This document shows positions 1 through 6,655 of a stretch of DNA of 64,000 nt, one piece after another. Positions within the stretch are counted from its first letter, which is position 1, and the number at the start of each line of letters is the position of its first letter. The DNA is from Pseudomonas monsensis. GTDB taxonomy: Bacteria > Pseudomonadota > Gammaproteobacteria > Pseudomonadales > Pseudomonadaceae. The stretch covers positions 2,235,501-2,299,500 of the forward strand of contig NZ_CP077087.1 in assembly GCF_014268495.2 (NCBI RefSeq), written 5' to 3'. A program made the position numbers and the translations under genes. The notes under the pieces are model-generated. The model had not been told where the DNA came from. It worked only from the letters and a program-made list of their open reading frames with translations, and did no database searches.

Positions 1-368
1 GAATAGATATCACATACACAAACGAAGCGAAAAGTGGTTTTTTCTATTGGATAGGTACCCACTATCCCTCGTCACTGATTTTTGTCGAGTGCAAAAATTA
101 TGGGAAAGAGGTTGGCAATCCAGAGGTAGATCAACTCTCTGGAAGATTTTCACCTCGTCGAGGCACTGTGGGAATACTAACTTGTAGGAATATTCAGGAC
201 AAAGTTCGTTTGACTGCTAGGTGCAAAGATACAGCACGAGATTCCAGAGGATATATCTTAGTGTTGGATGATCATGACGTCCTCGCTTTATTGGATGAGC
301 GAAATAAAGTCGACGGTCTACTAGCGTACGAACTACTTCGCAATAAGTTCATGGAGCTGATTAACTAG
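1..368 (+). CDS. PD-(D/E)xK nuclease-like protein, C-terminal part (partial)
   Basis: The reading frame is open from the left edge (first full codon at position 3), so the N-terminus lies outside the window; about 121 residues are visible before TAA. They begin with IDIT, then strands leading to IFVECKNYGKEVG, then a segment ending ILVLDDHDVLALL. An acidic residue followed some 30 residues later by a hydrophobic strand and ECK fits the PD-(D/E)xK restriction-nuclease fold (D...ExK). The late hydrophobic strand with an acidic helix is also common in Mrr/restriction-like proteins. A role in DNA cleavage or defence is inferred; the full protein could be a restriction enzyme or another island-encoded nuclease. 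The DNA is clearly more AT-rich than the genes after 1423. It lies about 0.8 kb from a tRNA-end att-like site, which supports its being cargo of an integrated element. Confidence 0.55.
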   Translation, partial: IDITYTNEAKSGFFYWIGTHYPSSLIFVECKNYGKEVGNPEVDQLSGRFSPRRGTVGILTCRNIQDKVRLTARCKDTARDSRGYILVLDDHDVLALLDERNKVDGLLAYELLRNKFMELIN

Positions 369-421
369 TTTTTTGAGGAGTATGTTGTGAAGGGTATGAG
401 CCTCTCTTAATCGGATTCATC

Positions 422-664
422 TCAACTGTCTCCGTTTCCTGTAAGGATTGATTCAGTCAAAGGTGGGCAGAATTGGCGCGCGCCGTCGTCCCCCCACCTC
501 GCCTGCGGGCTAAATGGGTCTTTTTTTCCGCAGCCCTGCGATGCGCTGAGCGCAGCCACGGCTGGGCTTTGTAATACTGAATGAATGAGACAAAAAGCCT
601 GCGAATCCCTGCGAAGGGTAGGGCACCCCGATGCATTTTCCTGGCTCGTTTGTTCGTCAGACAT
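422..664 (-). CDS. possible small hypothetical protein (80 aa)
   Basis: This is an 80-residue frame starting at ATG with no recognisable domain: polar N-terminus, a central ALSASQGCGKKDPF segment, and a Gly/Asp-rich tail. I do not recognise a function. It lies inside the AT-rich island end, has no obvious strong ribosome binding site, and no partner gene. The GC-rich middle (around 470-560) differs from the surrounding DNA. It may be a real island gene, or a conserved non-coding segment that merely stays open. Confidence 0.25.
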   Translation of the reverse strand: MSDEQTSQENASGCPTLRRDSQAFCLIHSVLQSPAVAALSASQGCGKKDPFSPQARWGDDGARQFCPPLTESILTGNGDS

Positions 665-852
665 GAGGCACCGTCAGGCGCTGATTTTCAGGAGCGGAGT
701 CGGGAAAAAGTAATGTGGTAATTCGGATATCGGTATACCGCTGAAAGCCCCGTATTCCTTGGCTTTGCGGGATTACTTCAGAAAGTAGTTTTGAGTAATG
801 AAAAAGGTGATTTGAACGTAAGTGATTGATTTGTAAGGGGTGAATAAATGGA

Positions 853-985
853 AAAATTACTTCCTCAAAAGGTAATTACCTTACCTCTACATTACTTAAA
901 AATTACCTTGGGCCGATCCCTTGCAGGCCAGTTAAATCAAGGCTCTCAGTCCGGTCGGATGATCAAGTTGCCGAAATTACCTTTT
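853..985. repeat. AAATTACCTT short repeats, candidate arm-type sites
   Basis: The decamer AAATTACCTT or a close variant occurs at about 853 (AAAATTACTT), 899-909 and 974-983. A perfect palindrome AAGGTAATTACCTT (869-882) carries it on both strands. These copies lie 170-320 nt from the tRNA-end fragment at 1149-1171. Short repeats on either side of an att core are typical of integrase or excisionase arm sites, but no integrase gene is visible here. The rest of 369-1141 holds no gene I can support. Confidence 0.35.
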
Positions 986-1148
986 TCCGATGCCGTTCCC
1001 GAAAAAACGGATATCCCTCTATGGCCCTTTGCGTGTTCGACTTCCGCGCAAACTCATGGGACCACCATGGTAACGCTTGCGCACTAACTATCGGCCTGAA
1101 CCCCTTATAAACCGCGCCCTGACTTCGCGAAAATCGCAATCGGGCGGT

Positions 1149-1171
1149 TTCGAATCTCTCCTTCACCGCCA
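1149..1171 (+). other. tRNA 3'-end fragment, candidate attachment site
   Basis: The sequence from TTCGAATC through to ACCGCCA reads as the T-loop, 3' T-stem, 3' acceptor strand, discriminator G and encoded CCA of a tRNA (Ser-like, because of the G discriminator; class uncertain). The upstream bases do not supply the matching T-stem or acceptor strand, so no complete tRNA is present. It is followed 11 nt later by a strong terminator, as after a real tRNA gene. The best reading is the direct-repeat copy left by an element integrated into a tRNA 3' end, with the intact tRNA at the other, unseen end. Confidence 0.55.
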
Positions 1172-1182
1172 AATTCGATTCT

Positions 1183-1225
1183 CAAGAAACCCCGATCTCG
1201 AAAGAGGTCGGGGTTTCTTGTTTTT
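1183..1225 (+). terminator. intrinsic terminator after the tRNA-end fragment
   Basis: A long perfect stem (AAGAAACCCCGA... / ...TCGGGGTTTCTT) closes a short loop and is followed by five T. It probably belongs to the original tRNA gene that was interrupted by the integrated element. Confidence 0.8.
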
Positions 1226-1422
1226 CGCACCTGAATAGCCCTGGGCTTCTGTCTAAGCATCCGCGAGACCGCAGGTCGTCGCTCTACGCCCTATCGGCGC
1301 AGGCCGATCACGGGCCGCTTTCGTTGAATAATTTAACCAAGCAGTTAAAATCGGCACACGAATGGCTCTGCGTTACGCGCTGCATCGAAGGGTCGAGATT
1401 GGCATTACTGAGGTAGAAAGTA

Positions 1423-2886
1423 GTGGAACCACTATTTGCAGTCGTCGCGACGACAGGGTATTTGCTGTTGGTTGAGGTGCACTCTCGAAAGGTTATCCCG
1501 CTTGAGAATGAGCGCACTGAATACTACGGCGTTTCGTGGTTTCCCGGCAGCAAGGATTTTGTCTTGTCCCATTCAGGGCTGGATAACGTAAAACTGAAGG
1601 ACATTCAGACTTACGCGACCTCTGAAGTAGGCTTCCTCTCCCACGGCTCTTTCCAGTCCGAAACGTTCCTGTCGGAACCGCACCAGGTGCTCTGTGCATC
1701 TGATGGTCGGGTGGTTTGCACCAACACCGGGCGCAACGCGATCACGGTGGTCGATCTGGCAAAACCTGGGCACTACCAGGAAAAACGTTTGAGCAACGTG
1801 CGCTGGGATCGTTTGTCGCTGGAAGAAATCACCGGCGATCATCTCAATTCCGTATTCGAAAAAGACGGGCACTTGTATGTCATCGCCCACGGTCACCACA
1901 ACGGTTCGCTGTTGGCAGTTCTGACCTATCCGGGGCTGGAGCTGGTCAGTCTGACGCCGATCGAACGGCGTACGGGCCTGCACAACGTGTGGGTGTCGGA
2001 CGAAGGGCAGAAAATTGCCTGCCACAGCAACATTGGTGCACTGATCGACCTGGATACCAACGATGTCATCTGGGAATCCGGCAGTCCTATCTACACGCGA
2101 GGCCTGGCGGTGTCGTCCGATGTCATGCTGGTGGGGGAAAGCCAGATGACCGGACGGGATCTGCGTCGCAGTTCCATGAGCGGGTTGTGGGTTCTGGAGC
2201 GCAATACTTATAAGCCGCTGGACTACATTTGCCTCGGCCCTTACGGCGCAGTCAATGAAGTCCGGTTGTTGAACGTCAAGGACTTTGCGCACCACGGCCA
2301 TACCTTTCCTTTCGTCTCGGAGTTGTACGAAAGGAGCCTGTTCAATCGCAAATCGGAAGAACGGTTAAGCGCTTTCCAGCGTTCGCAGAGGATTCAACAG
2401 GAGTGGGCGGGAGTAGAACTCGTCTACGGCGTGCCGAAGTTGCTGGAGGACGGCGGTAAAGAAGCCATTCTCGGCAATCTTTGCCTGATCAAGCAAATAG
2501 ATGACTCGGCACAGGAACAGCGCACTTTGGCGTTCAGCTACTCGCTGGATACGCCTTCCACGGATTCCCACGTGGCGGTGGTGACCTATCAAGGCAATGG
2601 TGGCGACACCGACATGAGTGCCCTGTTGATTCAGCCGATCAATGATATCGAGGCCGGGTTGGTCCTGTGGACAAACGACGGAGCGCGCTGGATGCCGGAG
2701 CCGGACGTGGGCCTTTCGGGGCTTCCTTATAGCGGCGACATACGCGTGGTCGCGAGCGCAGCGGGTCTGGAGTTTTATTTGAACAATAAATTGCTCATCA
2801 ACGTAGAGGCGAGCAGATTGCCGCATCTTGGCGGTTCGTTGGGAGTTCGCTGGATTGGCTCTACCATTACCCGGTCTGTTGAATAA
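1423..2886 (+). CDS. beta-propeller-like protein with lectin-like C-terminus
   Basis: The 487-residue protein starts at GTG with a purine-rich AGGTAGAAAG just upstream; no signal peptide is visible. The first ~300 residues are beta-rich with WD/propeller-type strands (for example HNVWVSDEGQKIACH and GLWVLERNTYKPLDYI) and resemble the DUF4915/TIGR03032 type of propeller proteins. The last ~120 residues (ALLIQPINDIEAGLVLW..., then GLEFYLNNKLLINVEAS) look like a jelly-roll, concanavalin-type domain. Both assignments are by pattern and are tentative. It lies 110 nt upstream of an orphan cysC on the same strand. Propellers of this kind are often found with sulfotransferase or glycan genes, so a carbohydrate- or sulfation-linked role is possible, but no sulfotransferase is in the window. 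Confidence 0.6.
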   Translation: MEPLFAVVATTGYLLLVEVHSRKVIPLENERTEYYGVSWFPGSKDFVLSHSGLDNVKLKDIQTYATSEVGFLSHGSFQSETFLSEPHQVLCASDGRVVCTNTGRNAITVVDLAKPGHYQEKRLSNVRWDRLSLEEITGDHLNSVFEKDGHLYVIAHGHHNGSLLAVLTYPGLELVSLTPIERRTGLHNVWVSDEGQKIACHSNIGALIDLDTNDVIWESGSPIYTRGLAVSSDVMLVGESQMTGRDLRRSSMSGLWVLERNTYKPLDYICLGPYGAVNEVRLLNVKDFAHHGHTFPFVSELYERSLFNRKSEERLSAFQRSQRIQQEWAGVELVYGVPKLLEDGGKEAILGNLCLIKQIDDSAQEQRTLAFSYSLDTPSTDSHVAVVTYQGNGGDTDMSALLIQPINDIEAGLVLWTNDGARWMPEPDVGLSGLPYSGDIRVVASAAGLEFYLNNKLLINVEASRLPHLGGSLGVRWIGSTITRSVE

Positions 2887-2996
2887 TCAATTGGCTTGAT
2901 GGCTGGTTGATTTGCAACCCACGCGTGGCCGGTTGGTCTATGGCCACTCAGGCTGAAGTGTATGGACTCAGACTCTACCCGAGATGAGGTGTAGGT

Positions 2997-3608
2997 ATGG
3001 CAACAGAAAAAATCAATCCCCGGGAAAATATCGTGCTGCACCCGACTCAGGTTGCACAAGTCGACCGAGAGCGTGTTGTTGCTCAGAAGCCCTTCACTAT
3101 CTGGTTTACCGGGCTGAGCGGTTCCGGTAAGTCGACGCTGGCATTTTCCATTGAAAAGTTGCTGATCGAGGGTGGAAAGCCTGCATACGTTCTGGACGGT
3201 GACAATGTGCGTCACGGACTTTGCAAGGATCTGGGGTTCAGCGCAGAAGATCGTTCGGAAAATATTCGTCGAATCGCCGAAGTGGCGCGGTTAATGAATG
3301 AGGCTGGCGTCACGGTGATGGTGGCATGCATCTCCCCGACGCGTGAGTGTCGCGAGAAGGCCAGAACAATCATCGGTGATGAACGTTTTCTGGAAGTTTA
3401 TTTGAGTACGCCGCTGGATGTTTGTGAGCGTCTCGATCCGAAAGGGCTTTACCGAAAGGCCAGAGCAGGGTTGATTCCTGATTTCACGGGCGTGTCTGCG
3501 CCTTATGAAGTGCCTGAGGCTCCTGCACTGGTTCTGGATGCAAGTGAGCGCTCCATTGCAGACTGCGTTGAGGCAATCGTCGCCAAAGCCAGGAATTGTG
3601 CGCAATAA
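2997..3608 (+). CDS. cysC: adenylylsulfate (APS) kinase
   Basis: This enzyme phosphorylates APS with ATP to give PAPS, the donor for sulfotransferases. The 203-residue protein has the usual single-domain length. A Walker A motif GLSGSGKST lies near residue 40, followed by DGDNVRHGLCKDLGF, ENIRRIAEVARL and CISPTRECREKAR. The CERLDPKGLYRKARAG segment corresponds to the family's D-x-KGLY-x-KAR motif. Many pseudomonads carry cysC fused to cysN; this copy stands alone, and no cysD or cysN is adjacent. It follows the propeller gene in the same direction, which suggests a dedicated PAPS supply rather than cysteine synthesis. The organism's CysH at 17281 looks like an APS-type reductase that would not need PAPS. 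Confidence 0.93.
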   Translation: MATEKINPRENIVLHPTQVAQVDRERVVAQKPFTIWFTGLSGSGKSTLAFSIEKLLIEGGKPAYVLDGDNVRHGLCKDLGFSAEDRSENIRRIAEVARLMNEAGVTVMVACISPTRECREKARTIIGDERFLEVYLSTPLDVCERLDPKGLYRKARAGLIPDFTGVSAPYEVPEAPALVLDASERSIADCVEAIVAKARNCAQ

Positions 3609-3713
3609 CGAAGTCATTTTCAGTTGTTTGAAGTGGCGATCTGCAAGGCTGAGCACAGGCTCGCTTTTGTTGATCGCCATTTTTTTTCTACACACTCCAC
3701 AGGGATTGGTCAG

Positions 3714-4034
3714 ATGATTACCACTACAACCCATTCAATCGAGGGGCGCCAGATAACCGCCTATCTGGATATTGTCAGCGCCGAATCGGTGCAGGGCGTC
3801 AATGTGATCCGGGACATGTTTGCCGGCATGCGCGACTTTTTCGGTGGTCGCTCTCAGACATTGGAGCGGGCATTGAAGGAGGCGCGCATTCAGGCGACCG
3901 AAGAGATCAAGGAGCGAGCCCGTGCGTTGCAGGCGGATGCGGTGGTCGGGCTGGATTTCGAGATCAGTATGCCGGCCGGCATGGGCGGCATGGTTGTGGT
4001 GTTTGCGACCGGGACGGCGGTGAAGCTGCGCTGA
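3714..4034 (+). CDS. YbjQ/UPF0145 family protein
   Basis: The 106-residue protein starts at the ATG preceded by CACAGGGATT. It contains the family pattern: an early strand (ITAYLDIVSAESVQGVN), RDMFAGMRDFFGGRS, a long helix of ERALKEARIQATEEIKERA, and a final Gly/Met-rich strand (MPAGMGGMVVVFATGTAV). The family forms small pentameric proteins of uncertain function, sometimes called heavy-metal-binding. It lies 105 nt downstream of cysC, and nothing ties it functionally to the neighbours. Confidence 0.85.
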   Translation: MITTTTHSIEGRQITAYLDIVSAESVQGVNVIRDMFAGMRDFFGGRSQTLERALKEARIQATEEIKERARALQADAVVGLDFEISMPAGMGGMVVVFATGTAVKLR

Positions 4035-4356
4035 TGTGAAGTTTGTGCCTGGTAGGTTTCGTCATGGCCATTCATGTCCCGCAGCCACTGATCATCAGAG
4101 CTGAAAGCGGTAGGGCACCGGTTCTCCTGGACATGTTCGCGAATCCTTCGCAGTGAGGCGGGAGTGCCTGAATAGCTCAACTGCAACTGCGAGCGCCCTC
4201 CATTTTTTTGAATTTTCGCGGGCCATTCGTCGGGCATCAGTCGATCTGAATCACAAGTCCGGTAATGACCGGCTAGTCTCAAAAGTCTTGGAGGTCGATA
4301 TTTTTTCAGGCAAAAGGGTTTTTGCCGGTGTCGACACGTTACGAAGGGGCGAAGGT

Positions 4357-4545
4357 ATGACTGATCCGTATATCGAAGACGATGGCGCTGAATTCCCGTT
4401 CAACAACTGTGTGCGATGCGGCCAGACGGAATATCAGTCGGGATTCGGTGAAGACCCGGTGCAGACTGGCAAGATCAAGGCGACGGCACCCAAGGGGCTG
4501 AAGGCGAAATTTTTACCCCGGGTTGCGAACCGCGCCCGAAAATAG
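4357..4545 (+). CDS. small hypothetical protein with CxxC (62 aa)
   Basis: An ATG preceded by GGGGCGAAGG (good spacing) opens a 62-residue protein. It is acidic at the start, contains CVRCGQ near residue 18, and ends in a basic tail (PKGLKAKFLPRVANRARK). The gene is followed by a clear terminator. The single CxxC could bind a metal or be redox-active; I do not recognise the family. Upstream, 4035-4356 holds no gene I can support. Confidence 0.6.
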   Translation: MTDPYIEDDGAEFPFNNCVRCGQTEYQSGFGEDPVQTGKIKATAPKGLKAKFLPRVANRARK

Positions 4546-4558
4546 TCCGACCGCGAAC

Positions 4559-4589
4559 AACCCCGTCATGAACGGGGTTTTTGCGTTTT
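4559..4589 (+). terminator. intrinsic terminator
   Basis: The stem AACCCCGT/ACGGGGTT with a CATGA-type loop is followed by TTTTTGCGTTTT. It lies 14 nt after the stop codon of the 62-aa gene. Confidence 0.8.
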
Positions 4590-4700
4590 ATGTATGTCCA
4601 GGGAAAGGTCCTACAGATGGTTGAAGTGTTTGAAGGCTTTTCACAAACTTTTCACGCCGCTCAAAGTAGGGTGAAGCCATCCGTTAGAAAGCAAGTCTCC

Positions 4701-4728
4701 AGCCCGTCTCCCCAGCGGGCTTTTTTTT
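4701..4728 (+). terminator. intrinsic terminator-like hairpin
   Basis: AGCCCGTCTCCCCAGCGGGC forms a short GC-rich stem followed by eight T. No gene lies immediately upstream, so it may end a short untranslated transcript or be a second terminator after the 62-aa gene. Apart from it, 4590-4867 holds nothing I can identify. Confidence 0.6.
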
Positions 4729-4867
4729 GCCTGCGATAAAACCTTTTCCAGAATCGCTGTCCAATCGGCGCCAAGTGCGCGCGGCTGCCGGATTTCGTCT
4801 GGACTTTTGCGTTCATCCGGCATTAAATCCTGGCCCTTTTTTGTCATCCCGATTTGTGAGGTTTGTC

Positions 4868-5236
4868 ATGCGTTTAACTCTGCCTGCTCTGGTTCTGGGG
4901 CTTCTGGTTGCTCAAGGTGCAGTCGCCGGCGAAGGCACTGCTGCGCTCGGCGGCGGTCTGGGTGGTGCGCTGGGTAATGTCGTCGGCCAGAAAATGGGCG
5001 GCAGCACCGGCGCAGCAATTGGCGCCGGTGTCGCAGGCGCGGCGGGCAGTGCGATGGCCGCTGGCAAGGGCAGCCGGACCAAAGCTGCCATCGGCGGCGG
5101 TGTCGGTGCGGCCGGTGGTTCGGTGATCGGCAACAGCCTGGGCGGCAGAAATGGCGCGACCATTGGTGCCGGTCTCGGTGGTGCTGCCGGCGGTGCCGTG
5201 GGCGCCAACCTGGCCAAAGGTCACAAGCGTCACTGA
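4868..5236 (+). CDS. exported glycine-zipper protein (paralogue 1)
   Basis: The 122-residue protein starts at the ATG after GAGGTTTGTC. A Sec signal peptide (MRLTLPALVLGLLVAQGAVA, cleavage near residue 20) is followed by repeated GxxxG glycine-zipper segments (LGGALGNVVGQKMGG, AIGAGVAGAAGSA, IGGGVGAAGG, IGAGLGGAAGG) and a basic KGHKRH tail. Glycine-zipper proteins of this sort are envelope-associated; the role is unknown. The gene has its own terminator and is followed by a close paralogue with the same layout, so the pair arose by tandem duplication. Confidence 0.8.
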   Translation: MRLTLPALVLGLLVAQGAVAGEGTAALGGGLGGALGNVVGQKMGGSTGAAIGAGVAGAAGSAMAAGKGSRTKAAIGGGVGAAGGSVIGNSLGGRNGATIGAGLGGAAGGAVGANLAKGHKRH

Positions 5237-5253
5237 GAGTGAACGCTTGTCAG

Positions 5254-5283
5254 AAAAAGCCCGACTCAATGTCGGGCTTTTTC
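5254..5283 (+). terminator. intrinsic terminator
   Basis: AAAAAGCCCGAC/GTCGGGCTTTTT is a perfect stem with a TCAAT loop, 18 nt after the stop of the first glycine-zipper gene. Confidence 0.9.
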
Positions 5284-5369
5284 GTGGCTGAACGTTTTCC
5301 CGGGAAATGTCTCCAATTGACATAAGCCCTGTGGGTATACCGTCCCGGTTCGGGAACTGTGAGGTTCAA

Positions 5370-5795
5370 ATGCGTTTGTCATTATCTGCACTGTTTTTCG
5401 GATTAGTGATCGCTCAAGGCGCAATGGCCGCCGGAGATGGCAGCGCTGCCGTCGGTGGCGGACTGGGCGGTGTGCTTGGTAACGTGGTCGGTGGCCAGCT
5501 CGGCGGCAGCACCGGTGCAGCGGTCGGCGCAGGTGTCGGTGGCGCGGCGGGCAGCGCGGTCGGAGCGAATAAACACAATCGCACCGAAGCTGCCATTGGT
5601 GGTGGCCTCGGCGCAGCGGGCGGCTCAGTGCTGGGTAACAGCCTGGGCGGCTCCACCGGTTCTGCCATCGGTGCAGGTTTGGGCGGCGCGGCCGGTGGTG
5701 CAGTGGGCAACAACATGGGTGATGACGGCGGAAAAGCCCATTCTGGTGGTGGCCACAAGCACAATAAGTACAAACATAAAAACCGACATCATTGA
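5370..5795 (+). CDS. exported glycine-zipper protein (paralogue 2)
   Basis: The 141-residue protein opens at an ATG preceded by GTGAGGTTCAA. The signal peptide (MRLSLSALFFGLVIAQGAMA) and the zipper blocks align residue for residue with paralogue 1. It differs by a longer His/Lys/Asn-rich tail (HSGGGHKHNKYKHKNRHH) that could bind divalent metals. It is exported; its function is unknown. The distinct tail argues that the two copies have diverged in role rather than being a recent duplication. Confidence 0.8.
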   Translation: MRLSLSALFFGLVIAQGAMAAGDGSAAVGGGLGGVLGNVVGGQLGGSTGAAVGAGVGGAAGSAVGANKHNRTEAAIGGGLGAAGGSVLGNSLGGSTGSAIGAGLGGAAGGAVGNNMGDDGGKAHSGGGHKHNKYKHKNRHH

Positions 5796-5810
5796 TCGAA
5801 TATCGAAAAC

Positions 5811-5836
5811 AAACCCGGCCCGGCGCCGGGTTTTTC
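5811..5836 (+). terminator. intrinsic terminator
   Basis: AAACCCGGC/GCCGGGTTT followed by TTTC lies 16 nt after the stop of the second glycine-zipper gene. Confidence 0.85.
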
Positions 5837-5916
5837 GTTTCTGGCGGTCGGATGCTGGAACGATTGGCTGTAGGGCTTTTCGAAGGTAATACACTCACCA
5901 GACGCAGAGGTTTGCC

Positions 5917-6093
5917 ATGACTCCCGAAACCGAAGGCAAGGAAGAGAAGGGCCCGAGCGGGTTGCCGTTTATCAATGATCCGGGGAACGAGGACCCGGGG
6001 TCGTTGATGGACGATGCAACGGTGCCGTTGAATGATTCCGATGATGCTTTAGATGAGGAGTATGAAGAGGAAGAGGAAGAGGAAGAGCAGTGA
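5917..6093 (+). CDS. small acidic hypothetical protein (58 aa)
   Basis: An ATG preceded by GCAGAGGTTTGCC starts a 58-residue protein. It begins MTPETEGKEEKGPSGLPF, continues with NDPGNEDPGSLMDDATVPL, and ends in an acidic run of mostly Glu. It is predicted to be disordered and strongly negative. The function is unknown. It sits after the second glycine-zipper terminator with its own ribosome binding site and reads away from the Rhs locus. The following 6094-6340 holds nothing I can identify. Confidence 0.55.
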   Translation: MTPETEGKEEKGPSGLPFINDPGNEDPGSLMDDATVPLNDSDDALDEEYEEEEEEEEQ

Positions 6094-6340
6094 TTGCTTG
6101 TTCTTTTGATACAAGCTGGTAGTGATGCTTTTTCATTTTCGGGGCCTGGATTCTGTCAGGCCCTTTGGACGTTTTGGGACGGGTTGTGAGAAGGACGATG
6201 ATGTCGATGAAAAACGGAGTATCCATCGCCTTCGCCTGCGGGTCTGTTAGGGCAGGATGAATTGAGGTTGGAGGATGCGCAGGCACAGGCGTTGTGATCA
6301 GGAGGGAACAACTGCGTCGACTTCAGCCTCTCCTCAATAT

Positions 6341-6655
6341 TCAGATATTAATTTTTGGGGGCTGGCGGAGCATTACAAGTACATGCTTCAACCACGTAAC
6401 TCCATCTTGCCATTCGTGCCAATAACAGTAACTGCACCCCATCTCTTTCAATAAAAAATCTCGCATATGTTCTTCTGTTAGATCAAGCGCCGATACAGCT
6501 TCAGTTTCTTTTATTACATCCAGAATTACGCAAGCTTCAGAATCAGCAATGAACGATTTAACGACGTCATCAGCGACATCAAACTCACTCATCCAGTCTT
6601 CATGAAAATAAGCTCCGAGGAATTGAAATAGCTGAGGAAACTCTTCATTTGTCAT
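6341..6655 (-). CDS. CdiI-type immunity protein for the Rhs toxin
   Basis: The 104-residue protein begins MTNEEFPQLFQFLGAYFHEDW, which matches the opening of the CdiI_2 family of contact-dependent inhibition immunity proteins (LxxFxGxYFHQDW pattern). It continues as a small helical protein with the DFLLKEMGCSY segment typical of that family. Its ATG overlaps the last 11 nt of the toxin gene, so the two are translated from one message. It should bind and neutralise the RNase A-like toxin carried at the Rhs C-terminus. Base composition is AT-rich like the toxin segment and unlike the rest of the Rhs gene. Confidence 0.85.
   Translation of the reverse strand: MTNEEFPQLFQFLGAYFHEDWMSEFDVADDVVKSFIADSEACVILDVIKETEAVSALDLTEEHMRDFLLKEMGCSYCYWHEWQDGVTWLKHVLVMLRQPPKINI

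Noticed and set aside
848..1087. A 79-residue frame in the AT-rich island end
   Set aside because: It is made largely of the AAATTACCTT repeats and their surroundings, has no domain and looks non-coding.
1142..1171. A complete tRNA gene at the left boundary
   Set aside because: Only the T-loop to CCA end is present; the upstream sequence gives no D-arm, anticodon arm or acceptor 5' strand.
3890..4282. A 130-residue minus-strand frame after the YbjQ gene
   Set aside because: It overlaps the 3' end of the YbjQ gene by 145 nt in antisense, and no family is recognisable; I treat 4035-4356 as non-coding.
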